Translations under genes and position numbers: made by a program
The notes under the pieces: model-generated
What the model saw: only the letters and a program-made list of their open reading frames with translations
What the model was told of the DNA's origin: nothing
Databases searched by the model: none
Shown: positions 13,644-29,846 of the stretch, in pieces
Layout: every line of letters begins with the position of its first letter
How positions within the stretch are numbered: position 1 is the stretch's first letter
Source of the DNA: Porodaedalea pini
Taxonomy: Eukaryota > Basidiomycota > Agaricomycetes > Hymenochaetales > Hymenochaetaceae
Direction of reading: 5' to 3'
NCBI GenBank assembly: GCA_002794775.1
Contig: NBAY01000011.1
Span: 496,001-560,000 of the forward strand
Length of the DNA stretch: 64,000 bases

Positions 13644-14205
13644 ATGATCGAAACGGAAACACGATACTTCGAGCCTTTGGACGATGCTACGCCCGCTCTT
13701 GTCGTTCAAGTAACCCGTCTCGTCGACTCGTTCATGCTTTGGGCCGGTCCAACAGATGGGAGACCCGAGGACGCGGAAACTGCGCCGCAGAACGGGTGTT
13801 TGTGTCGTGATTGGGCGTGTGCAATGCCTCCTCTCTCTGTACGTTCTCCTCTCCTCGTCCGACTGCGTATTTACTTCTTCCTTTGATGAAGACCAACTTG
13901 TCGCCGTCTGGAACATCGCTCTTCCGCACTTCGACGTCTGATTTGGCGCTGCCTATGGCACAGAGACTCGGTTGGTGACCGCCCTTTCTCGGGGCAAACT
14001 TAGGACCGCTATTGATATATTTAAATTTGCTTTTTCTTTTCACTTGTTACCATTCCACTCGGCGATGATAGCCCGGCGATTCAAAAAACAAATATTTCTA
14101 TCCATCGACCTGCCGCCTGCGTTTCTCTCCATGGGGCACGGCCCCAAACTCGCGCTCGAAGCGGAAAAGAGACTCGTTCAGACACTGAAGGAGCTAGAAC
14201 AGTAG
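13644..14205 (+). CDS. POC4: Proteasome assembly chaperone 4 (PSMG4/Poc4-like)
   Basis: Three exons (13644-13838, 13892-13970, 14072-14205) give 135 residues, close to the 123 of human PSMG4. Family hallmarks are visible: near residue 22 the strand-loop VQVTRLVDSFMLWAG matches the PSMG4 signature of a Thr/Asp/Ser segment ending in a Trp-Gly pair, and the C-terminal part has the ARRFKKQIFLS strand followed by a helix ending LVQTLKELEQ, as in the family (arginine-lysine pair then Val/Leu-Ser-Tyr strand). Known role of the family: it pairs with PSMG3/Poc3 (Dmp1-Dmp2 in yeast) to assist assembly of the 20S proteasome alpha ring, in cytosol and nucleus. The second intron is 101 bp, longer than most here. 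The middle, Ser/Thr-rich exon is the least conserved part of this family. Identification rests on remembered family pattern, not a search. Confidence 0.8.
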
Positions 14206-14580
14206 ACTATATGCGCTTGCGGCACCTCTAGGCTCTACGCAGTGTATATTTTGTATTCTTAGCTGTAGTTACGAGGATTATTTGAGGTTCTGTTAAATAA
14301 TCGATAAATGAAATAATAATATGAGCCGCGACGCGTGGGTATTACCCTGTACCACGACGCCGTTACACTTGCAGAGACGTCTTCGACGTGCGGTGTCAGC
14401 TTCAACTTAGACTCAGCCCGCTTTCGGCCTCTTTCGTCCCTCGTCCTCCTCTTCGTCACCTCTCGATCGTCAACGTGCCTCTCGACGAACGACCGTCGGC
14501 CGTGCGCAGCAAACTAGAATCAATCTGACGGTCGTTTGTCACCACACTCGTGACGGACAGTGCCTGGGAGCGTTGGGATT
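14206..14580. other. Intergenic region upstream of YAK1, 375 bp
   Basis: AT-rich at 14230-14310 with ATAATAATAT, then pyrimidine-rich up to the YAK1 start. This presumably holds the PSMG4 3' end and the YAK1 promoter. Confidence 0.4.
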
Positions 14581-18902
<4,322 letters not shown>

Positions 18903-19775
18903 GTACACTTGTCTTTGAGAATTATTACAGGCCTCCTTCACATGCCTGACTCTGATTGCTCTGTGTCACTAATCTGTTAATATTTTTTTTCGTTCTCTCA
19001 TTTCTTGTTCCCTCTATCCTGTTCACGGCAAGCACTCGATTTATATTCCTCGCCTGCGTTGACTCGTAAATTTCGGCCTCGTTTCACACTGCCTTGTGTC
19101 TGCGGCGTCGGCGGCATTCTTCAATGCTTCACAATGTAATGATACCTTGCAACGCATATTAGCGCATTACTTACATTTGATTGCGCATCTGAACAAAACG
19201 ACATATTTAATGATCTGCGAGCGTTTCGTGGATCTCTCCCTCAGCTCTCATTGTCCATGTTACTCGGCAGGCTACCACCGTTTCTTTCTGTTCCTTTCTG
19301 ACTCTCCTTATGAATCTGCAAAAACGAAGCAGTAACAACTGATATATATTTTTGACTCAGGATGACATTTAGACGGCCTGGTATGGAGATCGTGAGTCTG
19401 CCAGAGAAGTCTGCAAACTATATACTTGCTCGGGCGACAGATAACTCTTCTGACGGGCAGCTATGCTTGGCATATGCGGAAGGAAAGGGCTCTTACGGTG
19501 TCTGTGGCCGAAACGCTGCATCTTCTGAGCAAAATATCTGCAAGGAAACTTAGAAACTACCTCGGTGTTCGGGCAGCCAGTCGTGCATTAAGCCAAACTC
19601 TGCAAGTTTATCTGAATGGTCTCAGGCCTCATATACACGTCTTACATAGTACGTCTTGAACCTGTAATCTAATGCTGACTGAATGCATTGTCCGTGCCCG
19701 AGCTGACGCACCTAGCCCGAGAGCATCCCATTGCCAACCCCCGAGCCTGGCACATGGACTCTGAGCTCAAAGGCT
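18903..19775. other. YAK1 3' region and upstream of the NmrA-like gene
   Basis: T-rich sequence after the YAK1 stop (with a TTTTTTTT run near 18981) fits a 3' untranslated region. Short frames at 19096-19660 have no splice partners or family resemblance. I see no gene here. Confidence 0.4.
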
Positions 19776-19781
19776 TATAAA
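19776..19781 (+). promoter_or_regulatory. TATA box of the NmrA-like gene
   Basis: TATAAA, set in a GC-rich flank, 72 bp upstream of the ATG at 19854. This is the clearest canonical TATA element in the window at a promoter-appropriate distance, which suggests an inducible rather than housekeeping promoter. Confidence 0.55.
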
Positions 19782-19853
19782 GGGCCAGATACCTCTGGGA
19801 TGGTTTAGCAACATAACTCGGTTTTATCACAAGTCATCTACTTCACTCACAGA

Positions 19854-21184
19854 ATGGCCGGAAAGAAACTCATCCTCGTTCTCGGCGCAACTGGCGTGCA
19901 AGGTACTGCCGTCATCGACGCTCTACTTGCTCCAGGAGAGCACGGTGGGCCCTCGCCTTATGCTGTGCGTGCGCTCACGCGTGACCCCGATTCAAAGCGC
20001 TCGCAAGCGCTGAAGACGAGGGGCGTCGAGTGCGTTAAGGGTGAATTGTAATTTATGGATTAGTCTTCCAACGTACTAAGCATTAGTTTTCAGGCTCTTT
20101 CGAAGATTTTCCTGTCGTATACGCAGCCCTGAAGGACGTATATGGTGTATGGGCCAATACGGATGGCTTTACTGTCGGCGAGGTCCGCGAGATTTACGCT
20201 GGTATGCGCATCTTCGAGCTTGCCAAGCAGATTGGCACCGTTCGCCACTACATCTGGAGCAACCTCGACTATGTCACGAAGGTAAAGTTCTTACTCCACG
20301 GTATTCCTAGAAATACACTGAAAGCAACATTTCTCGTATAGAAAAGCAATTATAACCCGGACTATAAGGCAGAGCACTACGATGGCAAAGGCCGTGTCGC
20401 AGACTGGATGAAGGCTCAGCAGTCCGACACGCATGAGGACGGCATGACCTGGAGCGCCGTCACCACTGGACCGTACATGGATATGCTGAGACTCGTGAGC
20501 CATTTCGTACCCGAGCAACACCACTTATTCAATGTTTACTTCAAGATCATGTTCGGGCCTTTGACGCAAGGTGCAGACGGCACATTTGTCTTCGCTTCAC
20601 CAGTCGGCGATGGCCATGTCGCTATGATCAGTCTGCGTGATGTTGGTTTCTTCGCGCGGTACTCGTTCGACCACCGCAACGAGGTCTCCGGTCGGGACCT
20701 CGAGGTCGCGAGTCAAATGGTCGGGTGGGATGGTCCCGACGGGCTTGTCGAGACATTCAAACGTGTTACGGGTCAGAAGGCGCTGTTCGTCCGTCAGACT
20801 GTCGACCAATGGATAGACAATCTCAAGGACACGGATCGCCCTGTGGCGTTAGACATGAAGCCCGGCAGTACGACTTGGCGCAAGAACTTCTCGTGCGTAA
20901 CAATCTAAGATCTCTTCATCCACTTCAGTTCAGTGTCCAATGCATTTTATGGTTCTTACTGTAGGGCATTCTGGCGCATGTGGCGCGACGACATAATTAC
21001 GCGCGACATGAAGTGGGTCCACTTCGTCAATCCGCACGGCGACACACTTGAGAGCTGGATGCGCGAGAACAAATATTCGGGGCAGTTAGATCCCGTCATG
21101 CTTAAGGTGTACGAAGATGGCGGACCGCTGCAGCTTAGCTCGGATGCAATCGCAAAGCTTTCATCAATTCCGACGTTCTATTAA
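19854..21184 (+). CDS. NmrA-like NAD(P)-binding protein
   Basis: Four exons (19854-20040, 20094-20281, 20342-20892, 20965-21184) give 381 residues. Residues 5-20 form the beta-alpha-beta start of a Rossmann fold with GATGVQGTA (GxxGxxG), followed by the RALTRDP segment that replaces the acidic ribose-binding residue in NmrA/HSCARG proteins. Further on, VYGVWANTD, HYIWSNLDYVTK and TTGPYMDML fit the NmrA/NmrAL pattern, in which the catalytic Tyr-x3-Lys of true dehydrogenases is replaced (here there is no YxxxK). Family members sense NAD(P)/NAD(P)H balance or bind GATA factors (Aspergillus NmrA); basidiomycete genomes carry many paralogues of unknown role. The first intron uses GTGAAT, chosen because it alone restores the frame at GSFEDFP. 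A TATA box precedes the gene. Subfamily not determined. Confidence 0.85.
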
Positions 21185-21950
21185 AGCAAATACTCCGTAA
21201 TCTGTAAACAACGTTGAGCTATGACAACCTTTCCTTGCGCTCCGTCCTTTTTATTTCTGCCATTTTCGGGTTTATCGCACCTTCACTGGGACGCGTCCCA
21301 ACTCCGAGTCTCAATGCTTCTCTATTTTTCTGTGTCTTCCTTCACGGCGCTTTGCCGTGCTTTGGTAAGCTCTAAACTGAACTCTTAGCACAAAAATTGA
21401 TATAAATCACGTTAGTTTTACCAGCTGTTCACTGCAATAAACTTGAAATCGAACCTATGAGCTTATTTGCTTCATTCGTATTGCTCATAGGAGTACCATC
21501 TCGTCCTCTTACTTTTGCTCTATTCTCTTCACCCTTTTCTGCGTTACTCTCACACAGTAGCAAATGGATGTAAGGGAGGCGCGGGAGGGGATAATGGACA
21601 ATAAGTATCCTGGCCCTATATCTTTAAAGATATTGAAGCTTGCGATGATGTATTCTGCCTACACCATGAACGCAGAAACCTGTGGAACTATGCTTTCCCT
21701 TCCTCATCTTTGAATGTGTATCGTAAGGTTGTAATGTCATGATCTTAAACTTGGTAGGGAATTTTGCGCGCCATACTGCAGCTGAACGGGCTCCCAGATG
21801 CGTAAGACGGGCAATTCGTGGTCAGGACGTCAATTGGCGTTCTGCTATCAGAGCCTATTATACTCCAACTTCGGAAACCATCAACTGTATGTATATGCGA
21901 TACATCTGGGAGTTTGCATTGCGGGCTTGTATAGCGGTAGGCGTAGCCAA
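21185..21950. other. Convergent intergenic region, 766 bp
   Basis: This separates the ends of the NmrA-like gene (+) and the PHOSPHO-type gene (-) and should hold both 3' untranslated regions. Frames within it on either strand are shadows or short. Nothing recognised. Confidence 0.4.
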
Positions 21951-23081
21951 TCATAATCGGCCAAAGATTTCTTCAACCTCCCAGGCGCCGCCCCAATACT
22001 TGACATGGCATCTGAGGCCTCCTTCCTTTTCAATACGACGTTGCAATCCCCGGTACGTCCTACATAAGATAGTGTCCTGTCTGTACGCGGCCGGAAGATA
22101 TATATCAGCAAACGGTACTGGATAGCAAAGATAGTACGCACTCTCGAAGTCGAATAACTGGGCAGAAGTCATTGCTACCGTCGCCGACGTAGATAACGCG
22201 GTCATACGACTCGTGCTCTTTCAAGAATGCATCTAATTCGTCGCCTGTTTTATAATTACATCTGTCAGATCTGAATTATTCCACCTCAGAAGAAAGTGGC
22301 ATGCTCAAAAGGAGCAAACATAGGACGCACCCTTACACATATTAGGACTGCAACCAATCTTGCAGTTATGTTGAGGACCCGACGGATCAACCCGTCTGCG
22401 TAACTTGAGCAGGCCAGAGGGACCCCATTCAGCCGGATTCGTGACGACAAGGTCAAAAACGTCAGTGATTCCCTTTGCCTGCCAAACATTCAAAATCGAA
22501 AAAATTAGGATACAATCCTTCCTCTGTTTAAGAGTACGATGCGGAGGAAAGGGTCGAACATACCTCGAGAATAGTGGAGATGAAAACCGAGTTCGCATTT
22601 GAGAGAATGAAGAAGGTCGTATCAAGATCGGTGCGCGCTTTCAGTTTCTTGAGCGCCCTAATCATCGCAGGGTGCTACTTGGTATATTCCTTCAGACTGG
22701 ATGCATTCAAGAAAGAATAGTGAACAAACGAAGGGGATAATCCGCAATGCGTTCTCTATATCTTCCCGTGTCTTTCCTTCCGCGTGTATTTCGCGGAGTG
22801 ACTGGGCCCTTCAGATAGATAACAAGGCCAGATTCAGCACGCAGCCTCGTATCCAATACGAATGATTCATACACAAGATCCGTCCACTGTACAGTCGATT
22901 TGAGATCCTTCATCTTTCTGCGTAGATGAGGCGCGAGAACCTCAAATATCCACCGGTCTGTGTCCTGGTCTGCCAGAGACCTGCCGCCATGTTAGAGAAT
23001 AAAATTCACATGAGTGATTCTGTTATACGCATACCAGTCGAAATCGAACACGACAAGCCGTCTCTTGACGTTCTGTGCCAT
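21951..23081 (-). CDS. PHOSPHO-type HAD phosphatase
   Basis: Seven - strand exons (23081-23035, 22980-22873, 22808-22730, 22674-22564, 22478-22331, 22244-22142, 22080-21951) join in phase to 241 residues, the same length as human PHOSPHO2. The protein opens with the HAD nucleophile motif VVFDFDWSLADQDTD (residues 10-24), has the Ser motif FILSNANS in the middle, and the acidic motif GDGSNDFCP near residue 180 that coordinates Mg, then YRGLQRRI and WGGAWEVEEIF at the end. These are diagnostic of the putative-phosphatase (PHOSPHO1/PHOSPHO2) family, which hydrolyses phosphoethanolamine, phosphocholine or pyridoxal 5'-phosphate; which one applies here is not decidable. All catalytic residues look intact. 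Several exons look like separate short frames until spliced. It diverges from TFB1 with 111 bp between starts. Confidence 0.88.
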
Positions 23082-23192
23082 CGAGGTAATAGACAGACAA
23101 GCTGCGTCTATGCTAAATTTTAACTGAACGTGCGCGCGGTAAATGCCGCAACTTCAGGCGCGGCGCTGAGGCAGTTCGGAGGACAGGTTTCA
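23082..23192. promoter_or_regulatory. Bidirectional promoter, PHOSPHO-type gene / TFB1
   Basis: Only 111 bp separate two divergent ATGs, so both promoters and both 5' untranslated regions must lie here or overlap the neighbouring coding sequence. I see no TATA box, as expected for housekeeping genes. The CpG-containing core around 23130-23170 (GCGCGCGG, GGCGCGGCGC) is the only notable composition. Confidence 0.55.
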
Positions 23193-25523
23193 ATGCCTAC
23201 CACGACCTACCTATGTCGCGCAAAGGCTTCCTACAAAAAATCTCCTGGTCTCCTCGAACTCACGCCGACTCATCTCCAATGGACTGCAGCCGGAAAGCAG
23301 TCACAAGACCTTCGCATTCCGAACTCGAGAGCAGCGTGTAAATATCACCAGTTTTGTGGAAGACGCGTACGCTGACCGCGTCTCTTCACAGCGCTCTTTT
23401 GCAGCAAAGAGGGTTCAGCCCAAGTCAAGCTCAAGCTTGGACTAGTCGGTGACGATGCAGGCCACACATTTATGTTCACCTCCCCTCAGGCGACCGTCGA
23501 ACGCGAGGCTTTCAAAAAAGAGCTCACAAATATCATTGGAATCAACCGTGCCGCCTCCGCCACTGCGCCCTCTGAGCCTGAGACGCCCGGGTCCACGACT
23601 CCACTTCAGCAACCTTTACCTGGTCGGGTAGCTATGACTTCGCGCTCGGCCCCGTCTGTCTCGCGCGCAACGTCTGCTTCTAGTACCGGACGTGCCTCTT
23701 CGTCCACCCCTGGTGGCCCCACTGAAGATTTCCGATTACGAAAGAAAGTGCTCCTGAAGAATCCGGAACTAGCATCACTACACCGTGAACTTGTCATGTC
23801 TAGTCAAATTACAGAGTCTGAGTTTTGGGATGGCCGAGAAGTAAGGGTTATCATTTTCTGCATTCATTGCTTAAGCGCTCACAACAATGATTTGTTTGTA
23901 GCATCTTTTGCTTGCAGAATCAGCACAAGAAATACAAAAGCGAGGAAGACCAGGTCAACTCGTCGATCCCCGCCCAGAAGCTGTCGCCGGAGGGGATATT
24001 AAGATTATCATCACGCCTCAACTTGTTCACGACATATTTGAGGAGTATCCTGTTGTGGCTAAGGCTTATAATGAGACTGTTCCAAGACAGGTATGTGACC
24101 CCACTCTCTTACTCAATCTCCAACTTACTTTTCGTCCTTCGTCCTAAGCTTTCCGAAGCAGAGTTCTGGAAGCGTTACTTCCAGTCTAAACTCTTCAACA
24201 GGCATCGGGCGTCTATTCGCTCTTCTGCAGCTCAGCATGTTATAAAGGATGATCCGATATTCGACAAGTATGTCGAAAAAGAAGATGACGGTTCGTGTCT
24301 TTGTCTCTATGTTTGCAATCTCCTATGGTGTTTATGCTGCCTGAAGAGCTGGAGCCTCGTCAACAACGTGACAACGATGTGGAGCTATTTGTCAACTTAT
24401 ATGCTACGCAAGAAGATCACACAGAGGTTGGCTATTTTGCAACAGCACGTGCTCTAGAATCTAAAATCGATTAGTCGGGAAATCAAAAAGATGCCACAAT
24501 GCAAGCCGGTAGGCAACGAGGGGCTTTACCTCTAATTCGGAAGTTCAATGAGCACTCGGAGAGGCTGTTGAATGCCACAGAGTAAGTTTAAGGCTGGGAT
24601 AGCTTTTTCGTTCCGTGCTGATACGGGTTCAGAGGCAGCCCGACGAAGAGACGCAGGCTAGACGAATCCCAAGAAGTATATTCTCATTACATACTTGCAC
24701 TCCTTATGTTATTGTCGCTAATCAGCAATTTTGTTTACAAGTCACTTTACGCCCAGATAGACTTAGACGATTTACATGACGCACAATCTTCTGACGGAAT
24801 CATTTTGGAGATGAAAGACCGTAACCGTTACTTTGATGGTCGAGCGGCTGGTGCTCCGGCAGATGTTGATGGAGAAATCGTGAGTCAAGTGCGATTTATC
24901 TGTTCGTAGCTTCCTAAACGTATCACTGCATTCAGAGGCCACCTTTTAAGACAGTACTACCAGAGGCACGCAGTCAGATGAATGACTGGAGCACAAACTT
25001 GAGCAATGTACGATATTAAGCTTTAAAGTTGATGCTGGCTCATAAAATTTAATCAATAGCTAAGAATTGAAAAGAAGGCTGGTGATGCAGCACTGCAGAC
25101 AATGACTCAGAACGTGCAGGCACGGCTGGATGTCAAGATGCAGAAAAGTGCGTCGTAGTTACGAAACTTTCACCTCAGAGACTAATATAATTCACTGAAG
25201 ATGACATTCCCGAGGGACTTTTCGCCCAAATGCGTACCTGCCAAACAGCGGCAAACGAGTTTCTGCGCCAGTTCTGGTCATCCGTGTTCCCATCACCTGC
25301 AGAAGGAAGCACGCTAAGCGCTGCGACGCCCGCGCAGAAGGCCGCAAAAGCTGCAAAGATGACTGGCTATCTCGCGAAGACGCCTGAGAAAATAGAAGCT
25401 ATCGTTGAAATGGCACGAAGCGCGGGTGTCGACCCAGTAAAGATCGAAGTGGCCATGAAACCTGTCTTGACAGCGGTAGAAAAGGCGCTCCAATTCAACC
25501 AGACTCGTAAACCACCTCGGTAA
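23193..25523 (+). CDS. TFB1: TFIIH subunit p62 (Tfb1/GTF2H1), 11 exons
   Basis: Exons 23193-23337, 23392-23840, 23902-24090, 24149-24290, 24347-24426, 24475-24581, 24633-24675, 24757-24879, 24936-25007, 25060-25147 and 25201-25523 join in phase to 586 residues. The N-terminal PH/PTB-like domain is marked by LELTPTHLQW, IPNSRAA and LFCSKEG (residues 15-85). Two BSD domains follow: one ending ITESEFWDGRE (about residue 195) and one with LSEAEFWKRYFQ (about 262). Then come the conserved TMQAG, GALPLIRKFNEHSERLL and LDDLH...MKDRNRYFDGR segments and a C-terminal helical region. p62 is a core subunit of TFIIH, acting in nucleus in promoter opening and nucleotide-excision repair; its PH domain binds acidic activators. 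The intron at 24427 has the weaker donor GTTGGC but is needed to keep the frame. Nothing is missing for the family. Confidence 0.93.
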
Positions 25524-25736
25524 TGGTGCATCAGTACTTTTTTTTTCTGACACCGACCTTTTTCACGACCCTTAAGCAACCTAATGTATGTTAGTGTAGT
25601 GGAGACATAATGCTTGTACTTTCTATGTTTGCTTCAAATAATATTCTCAAGTTTGACATGTGCATTTCACGTGACTTTCGGATTGCGTTCAGCTCAGATT
25701 TATTTGCTTCTACTCACAAGGATCACTCGTTATAAA

Positions 25737-26661
25737 ATGCCTCATAAAAGAGCGAAAAGATCTATTAGAGAGCAGACGAAGGTGGAAAGGTGAAACGTGT
25801 CTTTATATTTGCAAATATAAGGATCTCACCTCAGATTTTCAAGGAAGTCAGATCTTCCGCCTTCGCAGCCCACGTTCGTTCAAAATGATATTCCAAAATC
25901 GATGGCACGCGTGCTGAACGCTGAAGCAGTACAAAGCGCGTGGCGAGCGAAGAAAAGAGCTCTTGATGGAGAGGAGGGTGGGGACGGTGGGGGCAGCAAA
26001 CGGAAGAAACGGAAGACAGAGGGCGGGTCCATGAAGACTGAGATCAGGATCAAATCTGGCGAATCACTGAGACATTTCAAAAGGTAAGCTCTGTACTGCC
26101 TTATTACTCAGCTCTAGGGTGTGACTGATATGTTTCCGATCTCGACAAAGACGAGTCGAAGACGATATGCGTCCCGTCATTCGCTCTGCCATGAAGAATA
26201 CGACCTCTGTCTCGAAACAAAAGAGCAAGCAGTCACAGAAGGATGCTGAACAGCTTGCTAATACTCCATTATCCAAAAAGAAAGGGGTAATGGACCAAGT
26301 GGATTCAGACTCGGAGGATATATCAACGCGTCGAAGGAAAGGCAAGGATGAGCGAGACTCAGGTCCTGAGTTCGCGCAATGGTCATCGGCTGCGCCCAAA
26401 CGTCTCAACGACATCGTACAAGCTCCTCCAGAACTGAAGTCTGTACCCCGTCTCAACCGCTTGGTGCAGAAAGCAAGAAAGGAGAGGAGCGAAAACAAAG
26501 GCAGGATCGCAGATGAAAGCGAGGATCGGAGTGACGTCGTAATTACGCAGCAGCAGAAGCGGATGATGGAGCTGGAGAGGGAGAAGGCGATCAACCGATA
26601 CAGGGCACTCAAGGATGCCAAATTAAAGGGGTGGCAGAAAGATTCAGGCATCTCGGTATGA
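25737..26661 (+). CDS. CCDC137-like nucleolar protein
   Basis: Three exons (25737-25789, 25835-26083, 26151-26661) give 270 residues. The short first exon (MPHKRAKRSIREQTKVE) was added because it restores phase, supplies the basic start typical of fungal members, and has a clean donor and acceptor; starting at the ATG in exon 2 (25902) would lose about 38 residues. Resemblance to human CCDC137 is seen in three blocks: a Gly-Glu-Ser segment followed by a basic helix (IKSGESLRHFKRRVEDDM), DIVQAPPELKSVPR, and EREKAINRYRALKD near the C-terminus. The protein is very rich in Lys, Arg and Glu with KRKKRK signals, as expected for a nucleolar protein. The human protein is linked to nucleolar sequestration and ribosome/chromosome functions; the fungal role is unknown. 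It follows TFB1 in tandem, 213 bp downstream. Confidence 0.72.
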
Positions 26662-26836
26662 TATTTGCACCTGTATTTCCTCAGCCTCAGAGTGCGTATT
26701 GTTCAAAGGCCTCAAGTGCGCGTCAAATACAGATGACATATACCTATACATAACTAGAATAAGGACATGGAATCTGACAGCATGTGAAACATAAGTAGAT
26801 ATGTGTGTTAAGTGTCTGTGATTAGGATATATTCCT

Positions 26837-29725
26837 CTAATTTTGTAAAGGATTGGGCTGCGTCCGCACGGTCGAATCTGACGATGTGGTACATTCATAG
26901 GTGGTAAACATAACGAGCAAATGAAGCGCTAACGCATAAAATATGAACATGTTACGAGCTTTGCGATTCCCAAGGATTGCGCGCGTAAGCGATAGCACGG
27001 CCTTCTCTATGGGATTTAGCGCTTGGAAGGCTCTAGTAGCCTCCTATAAGAGAAATGTATCTTGAGTCATAGTATAAGAACTATGAAAAACCGAACTCAC
27101 CCGCCCTCTGAACGCTTCGAATGGGTTCATCGCCTCCTCATAACGAGCGTGATACTTGCTCAAATCATCTTGGCGCGCGGCAGGCAGAGGATTGAGCTGA
27201 GCTTGCGCGTCCTCCCGGTAGCTCTGCATGTACCGTACTTTCTCATAGAGTTTTAAATTGTCCGTCTGAAGTGTCTTGACCTCAGAACGTAACTCCGAGA
27301 GAGTCTGGAATTGCTTGCGTAGCTCCTGCAAGTAGACAAGATTTAGATAACATGTCGAACATAGACAGCTTGACGAAAGAGTGAACAAGCGAGGAATGAC
27401 ACGTACTTCCTCTAGTTCAGCATTTCGCTGACGGAAACGATCACGTTGACTCGTAACGATTGGCAGGATCGATGTGTCCGCTGAAGGTGCAAATGGAATC
27501 GGAGTTGACCTTGCAGATATATTCTGCAAGAAAGCAAACTGTGAGTTTTGAGCCGACAGACTGCTTCGGAGACTCACTTGCGTCGACTTTGTTCCTCTAA
27601 GGTCAAGGTCGGCAAGTCCAAGGCTGTCCGTTGAATTATCTGCTCCGGGAGGTGGCCGCGCACCATTTGCTGAAGGATTGTGCGTCTCCAGCTGCAGAAG
27701 GTCTAGTTCAAGCTTTTCATTCAATGAACGCTTCTCCTCAAGTTCCGCCCTAGTGATTTGCAGCTCTACTGACAATTCAGCCATCTTTGACTCAAGATCG
27801 CTATGTGCTACCTGAAGTCAATTGAGTTGAAAACGCAATATAGAAGAAGGTAGTATATGAGGCATACCCTCAGCTTGGTGAGCTCCTCCATAATTCGCTT
27901 GTTTTTGGTCGCGAGAAGTGTCTCAAGTGAGCTGCTTTGCTGCTGCTGAGTACTCAACTTCGCGGGGTTCGGACTCGGAAGCGCCAGACCAAGCGAGTTA
28001 CCGACATTAAGATAGCTTTCTTCAGCAGTGACCTCATCTTCGTCCATACCGCCAAACTCAACAAACTGTAGGCGCGGGATGTTTAAGAATTTCACAAACA
28101 CGATGAAGCTGGCACAAGACACGGACCTTCATGATATCTAGCTCTCGTTTTATCTCGTCGTAATCCGAGTAGTGATTGAGCTTCTCCTTGAGATTCGACA
28201 ATTCCGCGTTCTGTAGCAGGTAGAGCTTTACTGTGCGTATCATCGGGAAGAAAACTACCGAGACTCACTCGAAGGGATAACTCTCTTTCCTTTTCATCAA
28301 TGTTTTTCCGCAATTCATTTTCGCTCCCCGCGTTCGCTGCCTTCTGCGCCTCAAGGACACGTGACAAACGCTCAGACTCGGAGGTCAGTTCTGATATTTG
28401 TTGTTCGAGGGGAGCAACCCTTAATGTAATTCTATTAGTTTTAGTACGAATAATGCATAGATTATATCACCTGCTTGCGGTGTCGCTACCGCTGCGCACG
28501 GCCTCGATCTCTGCTCGAAGAAGTTCCTAAAACAATCATAAGCGGACTTAGTCTCCATCATCGCATTATTGTCTTGAAAACAGTGAGACGCACGTTTCTC
28601 CTTTCTGCAGAGGCCACCCGGTTATTTGCGCGCTCAAGTTCCGCAACTATCATATCGAGTTCAGCAAGTTTACCGATGGTCTCATGGTCTACATGGGCGT
28701 TCGGTAGTTTGCAGTCATTAACATAATTTGCGAAAGTATGAGTGGGGTTCGTCCTACCTTGACGTTGTGACTGGTCGAATAGTTTTGCCTGATTTGATTC
28801 ATTGGACATGCGAAGGTCACGTAGTTGTGTTTGCGTCAGGGAGAGTTGGCGGACAAGATCTTTTTCTCTGCAGAATACGTACAACACCTTAGTACGGTCT
28901 ACATCTCGATTTATATATAAACAAGATATGCAAACCTATCCTCATAGTTCCGTAGCTTCTCATCATAGGTCGCGTGCAGCTCATTCTCTTTCTGAGACAC
29001 CCGTTCAACGATCATCTCTTCCATGCGATCTTCGAGCTGCTGAGCCTTTGTTTCAGCCTTCTTCTTTGCTGACTCAACGCTGGATAGGTCGGTGAGCTTG
29101 TGACTGAGTGTTGCATTCTCTTCCCTCAGCTTTGCGACTTCTGACTCTAACTGCGAGGCTTGAGAGGCCTTGATGGTTTGTTCCTAGATGAATGTGAGAA
29201 ATTTATGTCTCTTTCATTCGTTATTGAAAGCGACATACGACAGCAGCATCCAGGAGAGGAAAGGGGTCCGGTGCTTCAGCTAACTTCTTGTATAAGCTGA
29301 GAAATGCATTCTCAGATATTTTTGAGCGCTTCGTAAGGTTGTCTATCTCAGTTTGATAGGCTGCGCACAGTTGAGCACCTATATTAATGGTGGCAAGGTA
29401 ATGAACGTACCTTTCAGCAGTCCTTTCCAGGCGCTCAGTTTGTCCTCATCAGGTATCTTCTTGAACTCTGTGGGAATGTCAACAAAGTTGGAGGCTGATA
29501 GCTTTAAAAAGTCGCATGCCCTTTGTGCGTTCTGCGAGGGCCTTTCTACCAACAAGACTCTCCTTCTGGTTCTCGACGATCTCTATACCTTGTGCATCCA
29601 GTGTCTTTTGAAGCTCCGCAAGATTTATGTCTACATAAAAAATGAGCGAGTAACTCAGGATGCGATTCCAATTCAGTACCTTTCCATGTTGACAGAGCAG
29701 CTGAGAAGTTGTTTTCTGAGCTCAT
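26837..29725 (-). CDS. COY1: Golgin CASP (Coy1), 15 exons
   Basis: Fifteen - strand exons join in phase to 686 residues: 29725-29680, 29630-29520, 29467-29411, 29360-29239, 29183-28936, 28867-28758, 28688-28594, 28526-28471, 28419-28269, 28210-28127, 28065-27868, 27811-27578, 27523-27407, 27325-27101, 27043-26837. The N-terminal 500 residues are almost continuous coiled coil (IVENQKESLVGRKALAERTK early on). From about residue 505 comes the CASP C-terminal domain: TSILPIVTSQRDRFRQRN, KLYEKVRYMQSYRED, NPFEAFRGRE, then one membrane anchor (MFIFYALALHLLVMFTTYEC) with the family's conserved His and Tyr. CASP/Coy1 is a tail-anchored golgin in intra-Golgi COPI traffic. The second intron (29468-29519) is a GC-AG intron. 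The ATG lies only 54 bp from a retrotransposon that has split its promoter from that of MRPS9. Confidence 0.93.
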
Positions 29726-29766
29726 CGCGCTGCGCAGTGAACGGCAAGAGGCAACGCGACTGAGTG

Positions 29767-29778
29767 ACGAGGAAGCAC
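29767..29778 (+). repeat. Target-site duplication, left copy (12 bp)
   Basis: ACGAGGAAGCAC, an exact match to 36088-36099. The two copies bracket the retrotransposon precisely, which fixes its ends and shows it inserted by target-primed reverse transcription rather than by rearrangement. Confidence 0.92.
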
Positions 29779-29846
29779 TTAACCTTTTACCACCATCATC
29801 CAGACCGTGGGAAAGCTCATAACAGTGTAATCTTTTGTCTTCACCG

